From contig CAJWPC010000001.1 of the NCBI GenBank assembly GCA_913045225.1, positions 223,594-287,593 of the forward strand: a stretch of 64,000 nt of DNA, written 5' to 3'. The translations under genes were made by a program, and so were the position numbers. The notes below the pieces were generated by a model. The model did not search any database. It was given only the letters and a program-made list of their open reading frames with translations, and was not told where the DNA came from. Positions 40,366 through 50,675 of the stretch are shown one piece after another; positions within the stretch are counted from its first letter, which is position 1, and each line of letters starts with the position of its first letter. Origin of the DNA: an uncultured Rhodobiaceae bacterium. GTDB taxonomy: Bacteria; Pseudomonadota; Alphaproteobacteria; Rhizobiales; TMED25.

Positions 40366-42864
40366 TTAATTTTTTTTATCTTTTAAATCTATAATTTTTA
40401 TAGCCTCTTCGAGGTTTAATGTTTCAACCGAAATATTTTTCCCAACAGAGTAATTCTTTTTCTTATACTTTAAGTAAGGCCCATATCTGCCACTAGATAA
40501 AATTATATCATTCTTAGTTTTGGGGTATTGGCCCAATATTTGATTTGGGCTTGAAGGTGACACTTTATTTTTTTCGTCAATCAACGTCACTGCTCGGTTG
40601 AGTCCTATTGCAAAAAGATCCTCAAGCTTAATACTCACATACGTATTTTCATGTTTGATATAGGGTCCATACCTGCCAATAGCACCAGTAATCTCTTGAT
40701 TTGTTTCAGGATGGTTACCAATTGATTTCGGCAGGGATATAAGCTGTAATGCTAGTTCATCTGACAAATCTTCCACCTTGATGTTTCTTGGTATTGAGAC
40801 ACGCTTTGGTTTGTCATTCTCCATATTGGAATCTTCCACTTCTAAATAAGGGCCATAACGACCACTTTGAAGTGTAATTTCATTGCCAGTCATTGGATCA
40901 ATTGCAATTACTTGCTTCTGGGTTGCGATAGCATCATTTTTTCCTAAACCATGCTGAAAGTTACAATCAGGATAATTTGAACAACATAAAAATGAACCAC
41001 TTTCAAATGACTTTAGGGTTATTTTCCCCCCGCTGCAGTCTGGGCATAGTCTTGGATTTTCTGAGTCTTGGCCAAATATGTGAGGGGCGAGTGTGTCTAC
41101 GAGGTTTTCCATGACTTCTATTCGTTCAATGTCCTTAACATTTTTAGTTTTCATATCCAGATTTGAGTAAAAATCCTCTAGTAATGATATTCTTGTAAAG
41201 TCGCCGTTTGATATTTGATCTAATTTTTGTTCTAAGTCAGCGGTAAAATCATATTTTACGTAGTCTGGATAGTAATTTTCTAAAAAGACAGTTAAAAGTC
41301 TGCCATTGCTGGTTGGGATAAATCTTTTTTGTTCTAGTTTTGTATAATTTCTCTCTGTCAAAACACTAAGTATACTTGCATAGGTTGACGGTCTTCCAAT
41401 TCCTAAGTCTTCCAAGAGCTTGATTAGTGAGGCTGGGTTGAATCGCGGTGGCGGCTCAGTATCGTGTGCATTATCTGTAAGTTTTTTACAGCTGATAGAC
41501 TCATTTTCTTCTATTCCAAATACATTTTGATTACTTAATTTTTCTTCATTCAGATCTTTTTCCGCACCATCATTTGGTTTATCATCAAAAAGTACTTGAT
41601 ACCCAGCCTCCAATCGATGTTCGCCGGATGCTCGAAAAAGATTATTCTGACCTAAATTATCAATTGCTTTAATTGTAATACTGGTTCTTTCAAATTTTGC
41701 ATTGGCCATTTGACTTGCCATTGTTCTTTTCCAAATAAGCTCATAGAGTTTGAATTGCTCATCACTTAAATGGGCTTTAATCTTTTCAGGCGCATTAGTT
41801 ATTGATGTGGGCCTGATAGCCTCGTGTGACTCTTGTGCATTCTTGGATTTTGTCTGATAAATATTCTTATTTTGAGGAACTTGCTCTGCCCCAAAAATAA
41901 CTTCGATATTATTCCTTATCTCATTTATTACGTTATCTTCTATTTGGACTCCGTCAGTTCGCATATATGTAATTAGCCCACCTTCAATCTTTTGACTATC
42001 TATTCCCTCATACAATTTTTGAGCTACTTGCATTGTTCGTGTTGGATTAAAGCCAAGTCTTTTCGACGCCTCCTGTTGTAATGTTGATGTTGTAAACGGT
42101 GGCTGGGGCTTTCTAATAATACTTGTTTTTTTAACCTCAGATACAGTGAAAATTGAATTATTTAGATTATTGATTATTGCTTTTGCTTCTTTTTCAGACT
42201 TAATATCAAATTTGTTTAATTTATTCTCATTAATAGATACTAGAGATGCTGTAAAATTTTGACCATTTTTTGCTGACATTGATGAAGTAATGGACCAATA
42301 TCTTTGGCTTTTGAAATTTTCTATCTCAATTTCTCTCTCACAAATAATTTTTAGTGCAACTGATTGAACTCTACCTGCTGATTTAACGCCTGACAGTTTA
42401 GTCCATAAAATTGGAGAAATTTTAAAGCCAATAAGATAATCTAGGGACCTCCGAGCTTTATACGCCTCAACCAGGTCACTATCAATACTCCTTGGATTGT
42501 TTATTGCATCAAGAACTTTATCTTTTGTAACGGCATTAAAAACAACCCTTTCGAAATTCTTAGATTTTTTTTTATTTAATAACTCAAAAAGGTGCCATGA
42601 AATAGCTTCACCCTCCCGATCGGGATCGGTGGCAAGTACTATTTTTTCAGATTTTTCAACTGCATGCTCAATCTCTCTCAAGGTCTTAGCCCTGCTAGTT
42701 GTTTTTTCCCATTTCATTTCAAAATCATTTTCAGGATCTATTGAACCACTTTTTGCAGGTAGGTCCCGCACATGCCCCATAGAGGCAAGTACCTTATATT
42801 CTGATCCTAAATACTTATTAATTGTTTTCGCTTTAGCTGGTGATTCTACTATTACTAATATCAT
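40366..42864 (-). CDS. topA: DNA topoisomerase I
   Basis: Type IA topoisomerase relaxing negative supercoils. The 832-residue protein has a TOPRIM domain (IVESPAKAKTI, ATDPDREGEAI), catalytic Y300 in GGLITYMRTDG, one C-terminal zinc ribbon (CPDC...CCSNYPDC), and three GRYGPYLE-type repeats typical of the alphaproteobacterial C-terminus. It begins 1 bp after plsY; dprA, often between these genes, is absent. Confidence 0.98.
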   Translation of the reverse strand: MILVIVESPAKAKTINKYLGSEYKVLASMGHVRDLPAKSGSIDPENDFEMKWEKTTSRAKTLREIEHAVEKSEKIVLATDPDREGEAISWHLFELLNKKKSKNFERVVFNAVTKDKVLDAINNPRSIDSDLVEAYKARRSLDYLIGFKISPILWTKLSGVKSAGRVQSVALKIICEREIEIENFKSQRYWSITSSMSAKNGQNFTASLVSINENKLNKFDIKSEKEAKAIINNLNNSIFTVSEVKKTSIIRKPQPPFTTSTLQQEASKRLGFNPTRTMQVAQKLYEGIDSQKIEGGLITYMRTDGVQIEDNVINEIRNNIEVIFGAEQVPQNKNIYQTKSKNAQESHEAIRPTSITNAPEKIKAHLSDEQFKLYELIWKRTMASQMANAKFERTSITIKAIDNLGQNNLFRASGEHRLEAGYQVLFDDKPNDGAEKDLNEEKLSNQNVFGIEENESISCKKLTDNAHDTEPPPRFNPASLIKLLEDLGIGRPSTYASILSVLTERNYTKLEQKRFIPTSNGRLLTVFLENYYPDYVKYDFTADLEQKLDQISNGDFTRISLLEDFYSNLDMKTKNVKDIERIEVMENLVDTLAPHIFGQDSENPRLCPDCSGGKITLKSFESGSFLCCSNYPDCNFQHGLGKNDAIATQKQVIAIDPMTGNEITLQSGRYGPYLEVEDSNMENDKPKRVSIPRNIKVEDLSDELALQLISLPKSIGNHPETNQEITGAIGRYGPYIKHENTYVSIKLEDLFAIGLNRAVTLIDEKNKVSPSSPNQILGQYPKTKNDIILSSGRYGPYLKYKKKNYSVGKNISVETLNLEEAIKIIDLKDKKN

Positions 42865-42865
42865 T

Positions 42866-43504
42866 TTATTTAAGCTTAGACTCTTGCCCTTTGATCAATC
42901 TTTTTATATTTTCCATATGCCTATATATCAAAATAACGCTCATGAAAAGTATAATCGTAAAATTAATACGAAAGTCAATATCCTTCGGGCTTAAAAAATC
43001 ATAATAAATAAAGTCATTCAATTTCATCATATTTACCATAATATATACGACAGGTATTGAGATAATTGATGTTATGCTGGATAGGGAAGAGTATCGCGTG
43101 GTGACGAAAGTTGATACCCACATTAATATAAACAGCAATGAAAACAACGGGCTCATTATGAGCAAGATACCAAAATAGGCCGCAACTCCCTTTCCCCCGC
43201 GAAAATTTAGCCAAATTGGGAACACATGACCAAGCAAAGAAAAGAAACCAATGATCATGATCATGTTTGCATTTATATCAAAATATTTTGCCATCATCAT
43301 TGGTATTATGACTTTTGATATATCCAATAGCAGTGTTAAAGCACCAATTTTTCTATTACCTGCTCTGATAACATTAGTTGCCCCAATATTTTTTGAGCCG
43401 AGTTTACGAATATCAATGTTTAAAATCTTTTTCGATAGGATAAGCCCGAATGGAATACTACCTAAGAAATATGCAAATAGTGATACTAATAAAATCAAAA
43501 TCAT
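42866..43504 (-). CDS. plsY: Glycerol-3-phosphate acyltransferase PlsY
   Basis: Inner-membrane enzyme that acylates glycerol-3-phosphate with acyl-phosphate, the first step of phospholipid synthesis. The 212-residue, multi-span protein has the three conserved loops: GSIPFGLILSK, GSKNIGATNVIRAGNRKIGALT and GHVFPIWLNFRGGKGVA. It needs PlsX (not in the window). It is co-directional with pyrC' (14 bp) and topA (1 bp). Confidence 0.96.
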   Translation of the reverse strand: MILILLVSLFAYFLGSIPFGLILSKKILNIDIRKLGSKNIGATNVIRAGNRKIGALTLLLDISKVIIPMMMAKYFDINANMIMIIGFFSLLGHVFPIWLNFRGGKGVAAYFGILLIMSPLFSLLFILMWVSTFVTTRYSSLSSITSIISIPVVYIMVNMMKLNDFIYYDFLSPKDIDFRINFTIILFMSVILIYRHMENIKRLIKGQESKLK

Positions 43505-43518
43505 ATCAAAATTATTTT

Positions 43519-44820
43519 TTACTGATCTATTAAATTATGAATAATATTTCCATTAACAATTGTTAGCAATACTCTGCCTTGCATTTTTTGATTTTCAAAG
43601 GTTGTATTCTTGCATTTTGTTGTTAATTTGTCAGCATCACACACCCACGGCTGATCCAAATCAACGAGAATTAAATCGGCCTTTTTACCAACTTCAAGAC
43701 TCCCTGTATTCTCTAAGTTGAGAATCTTTGCAGGGTTATAGGATATTTTTTTCATAAGCTTTGAAAGTGAAATATAACCTTCATGGTATAAAGATAATGA
43801 TGCTGCCAGCAATGTCTCGATGCCCACAGCACCGTATGCCGCTTCTTCAAATGGTAGGCGTTTAGACTCTGTTCCTTGTGGTTCATGGTTTGATGTTATA
43901 ATATCAATTGTATCATTGTTTAAATTTTCAAGTATGTATGAACGGTCATTCTCTGATCGAAGCGGTGGCTTGACTTTAAAAAATGTCCTATATGCGGCAA
44001 TATCATTTTCATTTAATTTTAGGTTATTAATTGATACACCGCATGTAATTTTATCACTCATATCTTTGAATTTATTAACTACATCATAAGACTCGCTTGT
44101 TGAAATACACATCGAATGATACTTTACTTTCGTATGATGTGCGATACGCAATTCCCTTTCTAGCGCAATTGTTTCAGAAATTTTTGCAATTCCTGGTAGG
44201 CCAAGGCGCATTGAAATTTCACTCTCATTCATTACACCAAATTTATCAAGGTCCGATACAGGTAATTGCATAATTTGAGCATTAAAGTTTGAAGCGTAGG
44301 TGAATACATTTTTTAGTATATTTGTATTATTTATTTCATTATAAGCATCTGAGAACCCAACCGCCCCCGCTTCTTTTAGAAGGCCGATTTCAGTCATATT
44401 TTTTCCTTCATGCTTCTTTGTCAATGCCGCTATTGGTAAGATATTTATTTGTGATTTATCTTCAGATTTTCGAATTATATATTGAACTAATTCAGCTTCG
44501 TCAATGATAGGGTTAGTGTCTGGTCGACATGCGATGGATGTTATTCCAGATGCTTTAGCTGCATTACTTATATCCTCAATCGTTTCAATATGTTCATATC
44601 CAGGTTCACCAGCAAAAACCCACATATCAATAAGTCCAGGCGATAAAGCATTTTTTTTGCAATCGATTATTTTGCAATCTGAAATATCGTAATTCGGACT
44701 TGGTTTATTGAAGATTTCCTTAATAATTCCTTTTTCAACAAGCAGGGAGCCAATAAACTCCATCTCATTTTTTGGGTCCACAAGTAATGCATTTTTAATT
44801 AATAATTTCTTTTTGGTCAT
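43519..44820 (-). CDS. Dihydroorotase-like protein PyrC', probably non-catalytic
   Basis: The 433-residue amidohydrolase-fold protein is clearly homologous to class I dihydroorotase (SPGLIDMWVFAGEPGYEH, RPDTNPIIDE, PFEEAAYGAVGIETLL). The metal-binding residues are lost, however: HxH is W67-V-F69, the second His region reads YHSMCIST, and canonical DHxPH is N311HEPQ. In Pseudomonas a similar inactive PyrC' stabilises PyrB, and alphaproteobacteria carry a comparable gene next to pyrB. It lies 7 bp downstream of pyrB, fitting a structural role. An active pyrC should exist elsewhere. Confidence 0.88.
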   Translation of the reverse strand: MTKKKLLIKNALLVDPKNEMEFIGSLLVEKGIIKEIFNKPSPNYDISDCKIIDCKKNALSPGLIDMWVFAGEPGYEHIETIEDISNAAKASGITSIACRPDTNPIIDEAELVQYIIRKSEDKSQINILPIAALTKKHEGKNMTEIGLLKEAGAVGFSDAYNEINNTNILKNVFTYASNFNAQIMQLPVSDLDKFGVMNESEISMRLGLPGIAKISETIALERELRIAHHTKVKYHSMCISTSESYDVVNKFKDMSDKITCGVSINNLKLNENDIAAYRTFFKVKPPLRSENDRSYILENLNNDTIDIITSNHEPQGTESKRLPFEEAAYGAVGIETLLAASLSLYHEGYISLSKLMKKISYNPAKILNLENTGSLEVGKKADLILVDLDQPWVCDADKLTTKCKNTTFENQKMQGRVLLTIVNGNIIHNLIDQ

Positions 44821-44827
44821 TCTTTTT

Positions 44828-45772
44828 TTACCCAGTGGCTAATGTTTCTAGAACTGCCATCCGAGCCGCTACTCCCATTTCAACTTGATCCTTGATTACG
44901 CTTTGTACATTATCTGCTACTGATGTATCAATTTCCACACCTCTATTCATTGGGCCGGGATGCATCACAATCGCATTCTTACTCGCATAGGATAACTTAT
45001 CCTCATCAAGCCCGTAGTATTGGAAATATTCTCTGGCTGAAGGAATATATGAGCTTAACATTCTCTCGTTTTGCAGTCTCAGCATCATAATTACGTCAAC
45101 ATCTCGAATACCTTCTCGCATATCTAGGTATGTTTTTACTTTGTATGCATCTATATTATTTGGAAGCAGCGTCTTGGGAGCAACAATATTGATATCCGCC
45201 CCAAGCATTGATAGTAGAATTATATTCGACCTTGCAACTCTGCTGTGTAATATATCGCCGCATATAGCTACCTTCAGTCCCTCTATCTTTTTTTTATGAT
45301 AAATTATAGTTAGAGCATCAAGTATTGCTTGCGTCGGATGCTCATGCGAGCCATCTCCTGCATTGATAACAGAGCAGTCGACCTTTTGTGATAGCAGTTC
45401 AGAAGCCCCAGCTGAATAATGGCGGACAATTAGGAGATCAGGCTTCATAGCATTCAATGTTACCGCTGTATCAATGAGGGTTTCACCTTTGGCAACTGAT
45501 GACTGTTTGAGTGACATATTGATAACGTCTGCGCCCAATCTTTTACCTGCGAGTTCAAATGAACTTTGTGTGCGCGTTGAGGGTTCAAAAAATAGATTTA
45601 TTTGTGTTTTCCCTCTGAGAATATCAGTTTTCTGTGGTTTGTTTTTGTTCTTTTCAAACCATCCTTGCGATTTTTTTATTATAAAGTTGATGTCTTGAGG
45701 GGAAAGTTTTTCAATACCCAGCAAATGTGTTAACTGAGGTAAATAAAGAGAGTCTTTATTTTTTTTATTCAT
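44828..45772 (-). CDS. pyrB: Aspartate carbamoyltransferase catalytic subunit
   Basis: Condenses aspartate and carbamoyl phosphate in pyrimidine synthesis. The 314-residue protein has the carbamoyl-phosphate motif [19 protein letters not shown], the [12 protein letters not shown] block and [12 protein letters not shown]. No pyrI regulatory subunit is present; the downstream PyrC'-like protein is the likely partner. First gene of the pyrB-pyrC'-plsY-topA run. Confidence 0.97.
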   Translation of the reverse strand: MNKKNKDSLYLPQLTHLLGIEKLSPQDINFIIKKSQGWFEKNKNKPQKTDILRGKTQINLFFEPSTRTQSSFELAGKRLGADVINMSLKQSSVAKGETLIDTAVTLNAMKPDLLIVRHYSAGASELLSQKVDCSVINAGDGSHEHPTQAILDALTIIYHKKKIEGLKVAICGDILHSRVARSNIILLSMLGADINIVAPKTLLPNNIDAYKVKTYLDMREGIRDVDVIMMLRLQNERMLSSYIPSAREYFQYYGLDEDKLSYASKNAIVMHPGPMNRGVEIDTSVADNVQSVIKDQVEMGVAARMAVLETLATG

Positions 45773-45880
45773 TAAAATAATATTGTATATCGCTCTTTCA
45801 TTATTTCTGCAAGATTATTTATTTATTTTTTTTTATATTAAAAGAATGTATCCTCAAATAAATAATCACAAAGAGGCATT

Positions 45881-46831
45881 ATGACACTTAATGTAGCACT
45901 ATTAGGGACAGGTAGAATAGCGGAGTATGGCTATATACCTGCAATAAGTAAAATTGATGATGTAAATATAATATCAGTATTATCTCGCAGTGATACAAGA
46001 GGATCTGAATTTGCCATCAAGCACTCAATACCAAGGGTTTATGTTGAAATTGATGACTTACTTGCAGATAATCACCTCGATGCAGTAATTGTTTGCACCC
46101 CCGACAGCCTGCACGAGGAGCAGGTTATAAAGTCCTGCCGTGCCAAAAAACATATATTATGCGAGAAGCCAATGTCGACGAGCGTTGAAAGCTGTGAGAA
46201 TATGATCGCTGAAATTGAAAAATCCGGCATCATTTTTGGAATGGCTCATAATAATAGATTTAACGCAGGACTGCGTTATATTAAGGAGGTATTGGACTCA
46301 AGGTCAATTGGACAAGTTTATTATGCAAGATCAATACTAACTACGCTTCAAAATGATCCATCAGGATGGAGAGCGCTTGGTAAGGAGTCAAAATTTTGGG
46401 CAATGAGTGCAACAGGAGCGCACATGATTGATATATTTAGGTGGTATTTTGGTGAGCCTACAAAAATGAAAAAAGTTTCTCTCTCTCCAAAATTTAAGAG
46501 TATAAATGATGAAATCACAACAATTTCACTGAACTTTAATGACAGTATCATATGCGATATTACCGCATCTGCAATTCTTCCACCAGTAAATAGAATTGAA
46601 ATCTACTCGACTGAAAATACCATTATTGGCGAGAATGTCTTCGGTATAAAAACCAATGAGAGGATCTATCACAACAATGAGAAAGTAATGATTGAACCAA
46701 TAAGCTCATTTTTTGGAGAAGTTGTAGATTTTACAAACGCAATAATTAAGAGCATTCAGCCAAGATCCACACATAAGGATGGTATTGAAAATATCAGAAT
46801 AATGACAAACGCTTTATCTGACAGAAGTTAG
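45881..46831 (+). CDS. Gfo/Idh/MocA-family oxidoreductase
   Basis: NAD(P)-dependent dehydrogenase of sugar/inositol type. The 316-residue protein has an N-terminal Rossmann fold with ALLGTGRIAEYG (about residue 6), the family motif CEKPMSTS near residue 94, and a C-terminal alpha/beta substrate domain. Substrate cannot be told from sequence. An AGAGG ribosome site precedes ATG. Its stop lies 12 bp from the convergent ruvX stop. Confidence 0.87.
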   Translation: MTLNVALLGTGRIAEYGYIPAISKIDDVNIISVLSRSDTRGSEFAIKHSIPRVYVEIDDLLADNHLDAVIVCTPDSLHEEQVIKSCRAKKHILCEKPMSTSVESCENMIAEIEKSGIIFGMAHNNRFNAGLRYIKEVLDSRSIGQVYYARSILTTLQNDPSGWRALGKESKFWAMSATGAHMIDIFRWYFGEPTKMKKVSLSPKFKSINDEITTISLNFNDSIICDITASAILPPVNRIEIYSTENTIIGENVFGIKTNERIYHNNEKVMIEPISSFFGEVVDFTNAIIKSIQPRSTHKDGIENIRIMTNALSDRS

Positions 46832-46843
46832 TTTTGATTTGGC

Positions 46844-47314
46844 TTATTTTTTATGATTTCTAATTCTATCAAGAGCGCCTTGCAATATATATGTAGCTGC
46901 CATTTTATCAATCACCAACTTCCTCTTTTTTCTCGTTAAATCAGCATTAATTAAGACTTTTTCTGCAGCTGATGTGGATAACCTCTCATCCCATAAGATT
47001 ATTGGTGTATCGATAACTTTTTCGATTTCACGAGCGAAAGACATTGTTGATTGCGTACGAGGCCCTGTTGTATAATTCATATTTATTGGATAACCAAGAA
47101 TTATTCCACAGACATCAAATTCATTAATCAAATACTGTATCCGCTCTAGATCTATTTTTATTTTTTTTCTATTTATAGTTTCTAAGGGTGAAGCAATAGT
47201 CATGGATGGGTCGGATATTGCAAGTCCAATTGTCTTTGTGCCTAAATCAATTCCAATGAGCCTTTTTTTTGACTCCAAAATTTTTATCGCCTCGATCAAT
47301 TCCTTATATATCAT
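46844..47314 (-). CDS. ruvX: Putative pre-16S rRNA nuclease / Holliday junction resolvase homologue (RuvX/YqgF)
   Basis: RNase H-fold nuclease, implicated in 16S rRNA 5'-end maturation in E. coli (YqgF). The 156-residue protein has LIGIDLGTKTIGLAISD at the N-terminus, GYPINMNYTTGPRTQ in the centre and the late motif LWDERLSTSAAE. It is divergent from gatC, a typical alphaproteobacterial arrangement. Confidence 0.92.
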   Translation of the reverse strand: MIYKELIEAIKILESKKRLIGIDLGTKTIGLAISDPSMTIASPLETINRKKIKIDLERIQYLINEFDVCGIILGYPINMNYTTGPRTQSTMSFAREIEKVIDTPIILWDERLSTSAAEKVLINADLTRKKRKLVIDKMAATYILQGALDRIRNHKK

Positions 47315-47403
47315 GCGGTTAGTGTACTCGAAATTTTTGAAAAAAATGATATTAAATTTATAATTTTTTATATATAAATCTTATGGTAAGTAAAGTAAAT
47401 CAA

Positions 47404-47691
47404 ATGACAATAACAAAAGATACAATTCGGAAGATCTCAAATTTAGCTAAGATATCTATTGCAGATCAAGAAGTTGAAAAACTTGAAAGTGAAATATCAT
47501 CAATAATCAGATGGGTTGAAGCACTGAACGAGGTTGATACTGAAAACGTTGACCCAATGTCTAACAGTCTTACAGGTGCACTCCGGATGAGGGAAGATTT
47601 AGTTACAGATGGAAACAAAGTGTCAGATATTCTATCAAACTCGCCCGTTGATGATGAAAATTTCTTTGTGGTGCCTAAGGTCATCGAGTAA
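47404..47691 (+). CDS. gatC: Asp/Glu-tRNA amidotransferase subunit GatC
   Basis: Small subunit of GatCAB, which amidates mischarged Asp-tRNA(Asn) and Glu-tRNA(Gln). MTITKDTIRKISNLAKISI is the usual GatC start and gives 95 residues; the track's upstream ATG at 47383 adds seven residues. The C-terminal MREDLVTDGNKVSDILSNSP block is conserved. It is 2 bp from gatA. Confidence 0.93.
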   Translation: MTITKDTIRKISNLAKISIADQEVEKLESEISSIIRWVEALNEVDTENVDPMSNSLTGALRMREDLVTDGNKVSDILSNSPVDDENFFVVPKVIE

Positions 47692-47693
47692 TT

Positions 47694-49172
47694 ATGATTG
47701 ATTTGGTTTCATCAGATTTGGTATCAATAAGAAATTCATTACAAAATAAAGAATTTACAGCTATCGAATTATTAAATGAATATATTGACCGCATAGCAAA
47801 ATCATCAAAGCTTAATTTATTCAACACCACAAACTTTGAGAATGCACTCAAGGCTGCACAGGAAAGTGATCAAAAAATAATTAGGGGGGAGGCTAGATCA
47901 CTAGAGGGTATACCTATCGGAGTAAAAGACTTATTCTGTACGGCGGGTATTAAAACAACGGCATCAAGTAAAATTTTAGAGAATTTCGTTCCTGCATACG
48001 AATCAACAATTACCCAAAAGCTCAAAGACCAGGGAATGATACTTTTGGGCAAGCTCAGCAATGATGAATTTGCGATGGGCTCCTCAAATGAAACTAGCAG
48101 TTTCGGACCAGCCGTGAGTCCATGGAAAGGTGATAGCTCTGATAAAGAGCTTGTGCCTGGTGGATCTTCAGGTGGCTCATCTGGAGCTGTTGCAGCATCG
48201 TTATGTCCACTCGCTACTGCTACTGATACTGGAGGATCGATACGTCAACCCGCTGCATTTACTGGAACCGTTGGCCTTAAGCCTACATATGGTCGATGTT
48301 CACGTTGGGGTATTGTGGCATTTGCATCATCCCTAGATCAAGCGGGGCCGATAACAAAAACTATAGCTGATTCAGCGATGGCGCTAAAATATATGGCTGG
48401 GTATGATGAAAAAGATAGCACAAGTGCCGATATTGATGTTGAAGATTATGAGCAAGCAGTTGGACAAAGCATAAAGGGGATGACTGTTGGGGTGCCAAAA
48501 GAATATGAAGAGTTAGACCTCGAAGATGACATAAAGAAAAATTGGCAGGATGCGATCAATTGGTACAAGCTCGAAGGAGCAGAAATAGTATCTGTTAGTC
48601 TGCCGCACTCTAAATATGCTTTACCTGCATATTACATCATTGCACCAGCTGAAGCATCTTCAAATCTCGCACGTTACGATGGCGTAAAATATGGAACCAG
48701 AATGACAGGAGATAACCTAGATGATCTCTATAAAAATACACGTGGTCTGGGTTTTGGTCCTGAAGTTAAAAGGAGAATCCTAATTGGCACTTATGTGCTC
48801 TCCGCCGGGTATTATGACGCCTATTACTTAAAGGCTCAAAAAGTGAGAAGATTGATACATAGTGACTTTGTTGAAGCATTTAAAAAAGTAGACGTGATAA
48901 TAACTCCAACAACGCCAACCACAGCATTCGGTATTGGAGAAAATTTATCAGATCCCTTAAAAATGTACTCAAATGATATTTTGACTGTTCCCGTAAATCT
49001 TGCTGGGCTCCCAGCAATATCCATTCCGAGCGGACTTGACAGTCAAGGGCTTCCGATGGGCATACAACTAATTGCAAATCACTTCAATGAAGGAAAATTA
49101 TTCCAGTTCGGAACGGTTGTTGAAAAATCAAGATCATCTATTACAAATCAATCAGAGTGGTGGCTCGAATAA
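47694..49172 (+). CDS. gatA: Asp/Glu-tRNA amidotransferase subunit GatA
   Basis: Glutaminase/amidase subunit releasing ammonia for the GatB site. The 492-residue protein has the amidase-signature triad: K78 in GVKDL, serine in GGSSGGSSGA (about 157-164) and nucleophile S182 in DTGGSIRQPA. It forms an operon with gatC and gatB (21 bp downstream). Confidence 0.98.
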   Translation: MIDLVSSDLVSIRNSLQNKEFTAIELLNEYIDRIAKSSKLNLFNTTNFENALKAAQESDQKIIRGEARSLEGIPIGVKDLFCTAGIKTTASSKILENFVPAYESTITQKLKDQGMILLGKLSNDEFAMGSSNETSSFGPAVSPWKGDSSDKELVPGGSSGGSSGAVAASLCPLATATDTGGSIRQPAAFTGTVGLKPTYGRCSRWGIVAFASSLDQAGPITKTIADSAMALKYMAGYDEKDSTSADIDVEDYEQAVGQSIKGMTVGVPKEYEELDLEDDIKKNWQDAINWYKLEGAEIVSVSLPHSKYALPAYYIIAPAEASSNLARYDGVKYGTRMTGDNLDDLYKNTRGLGFGPEVKRRILIGTYVLSAGYYDAYYLKAQKVRRLIHSDFVEAFKKVDVIITPTTPTTAFGIGENLSDPLKMYSNDILTVPVNLAGLPAISIPSGLDSQGLPMGIQLIANHFNEGKLFQFGTVVEKSRSSITNQSEWWLE

Positions 49173-49193
49173 GATTAGCTATATTTTAGAAAA

Positions 49194-50672
49194 ATGAATG
49201 ATATAAATACTACAAGTGAAGTTAGGCATACCATTGAAGGTCAAAATGGTGAATGGGAAATAATAATTGGTCTAGAAATTCACGCTCAAGTGACATCAGA
49301 GTCAAAATTATTTTCAGGATCATCGGCTTCCTTCGGTGGCGCTCCAATGTCGCATGTAAGTTTGGTAGATGCTGCAATGCCGGGAATGCTTCCGGTAATC
49401 AATAAACATTGCGTCCGGCAAGCAGTAAAAACTGGTTTGGGGCTCAATGCTAAAATTAATAGTTATTCTGTTTTTGATAGAAAGAATTATTTTTATCCAG
49501 ATTTACCTCAAGGTTATCAGATCTCTCAATTCAAATATCCAATAATTGGGGAAGGGGAAGTAAAGGTATCTCTGAAGGATGGAGAAGATATAATTGTACG
49601 AATAGAACGGCTGCATCTAGAACAAGATGCTGGTAAATCATTTCATGATATAGATCCTGAGAACTCATACATTGATTTGAATAGGTCGGGAGTTGCGCTT
49701 ATGGAAATTGTTACAATGCCAGATCTCAGAAGCGCAGAAGAGGCGAAGTCATTCGTTACAAAACTACGGACAATACTCAGATATCTAGAAACGTGCGATG
49801 GTAATATGGAAGAGGGGTCTCTCCGTGCAGATATAAATGTTTCCGTCAGGAGACCTGGCGATAACCTTGGGACAAGATGTGAAATAAAGAATGTTAATTC
49901 TATTAGGTTTATTGGAATGGCAATAGAATATGAGGCCCGAAGGCAAGTAAATGAAATAGAAAATGGTAGGGAGATAATCCAAGAAACTAGACTCTTTGAT
50001 GTGTCCACTGGTGAAACTAGATCAATGAGAAGTAAAGAAGAAGCTCACGACTATAGATATTTCCCTGATCCTGATCTCCTTCCGTTAAACCTCGAGGATG
50101 ATTTTATAAAGGAGATAATTAATGAATTACCTGAACTGCCGGATCATAAAAAAGAGAGATTAGTTAGAACTTATGGATTAAATTCCTATGACGCTGATAT
50201 TCTTGTGTCAGATAAAAATTATGCTGAATATTTTGAGAGTGTGGCAAATGGTAGAGATCCTAAAATATCTGTTAATTGGATAACGGGGGAATTATTTAGC
50301 GCACTGAATAAGTTAAATCTTGATATTCACGATAGCCCGGTGTCCTCTGAACAACTTGGCGAGCTTATTGATTTAATTTCGGATGGAACTTTATCAGGAA
50401 GACTCGCAAAAGATGTTTTTGAAATTATGCTGGAAACAAAAAAAAATCCAAAAGTAATTGTAGAAGAGAAAAATTTGTCGCAGATTACAGACGAGTCATC
50501 TATCGAAAAGATTGTAGATAAAATTATGGAGTCTAATATTGATAAGGTTGCAGAGGCACGTGAAAAACCGAAATTGATCGGTTGGTTTGTTGGTCAAGTA
50601 ATGAAGGAAAGTCAGGGTAAAGCAAACCCTGCAACAGTTAATAATCTAGTAAAGAAGAAAATTGGGATATAA
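49194..50672 (+). CDS. gatB: Asp/Glu-tRNA amidotransferase subunit GatB
   Basis: Kinase/transamidase subunit that phosphorylates the tRNA-bound side chain. The 492-residue protein has [39 protein letters not shown] and a C-terminal YqeY-like helical tail ([19 protein letters not shown]). It ends 3 bp from the convergent EamA gene. Confidence 0.98.
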   Translation: MNDINTTSEVRHTIEGQNGEWEIIIGLEIHAQVTSESKLFSGSSASFGGAPMSHVSLVDAAMPGMLPVINKHCVRQAVKTGLGLNAKINSYSVFDRKNYFYPDLPQGYQISQFKYPIIGEGEVKVSLKDGEDIIVRIERLHLEQDAGKSFHDIDPENSYIDLNRSGVALMEIVTMPDLRSAEEAKSFVTKLRTILRYLETCDGNMEEGSLRADINVSVRRPGDNLGTRCEIKNVNSIRFIGMAIEYEARRQVNEIENGREIIQETRLFDVSTGETRSMRSKEEAHDYRYFPDPDLLPLNLEDDFIKEIINELPELPDHKKERLVRTYGLNSYDADILVSDKNYAEYFESVANGRDPKISVNWITGELFSALNKLNLDIHDSPVSSEQLGELIDLISDGTLSGRLAKDVFEIMLETKKNPKVIVEEKNLSQITDESSIEKIVDKIMESNIDKVAEAREKPKLIGWFVGQVMKESQGKANPATVNNLVKKKIGI

Positions 50673-50675
50673 TTA

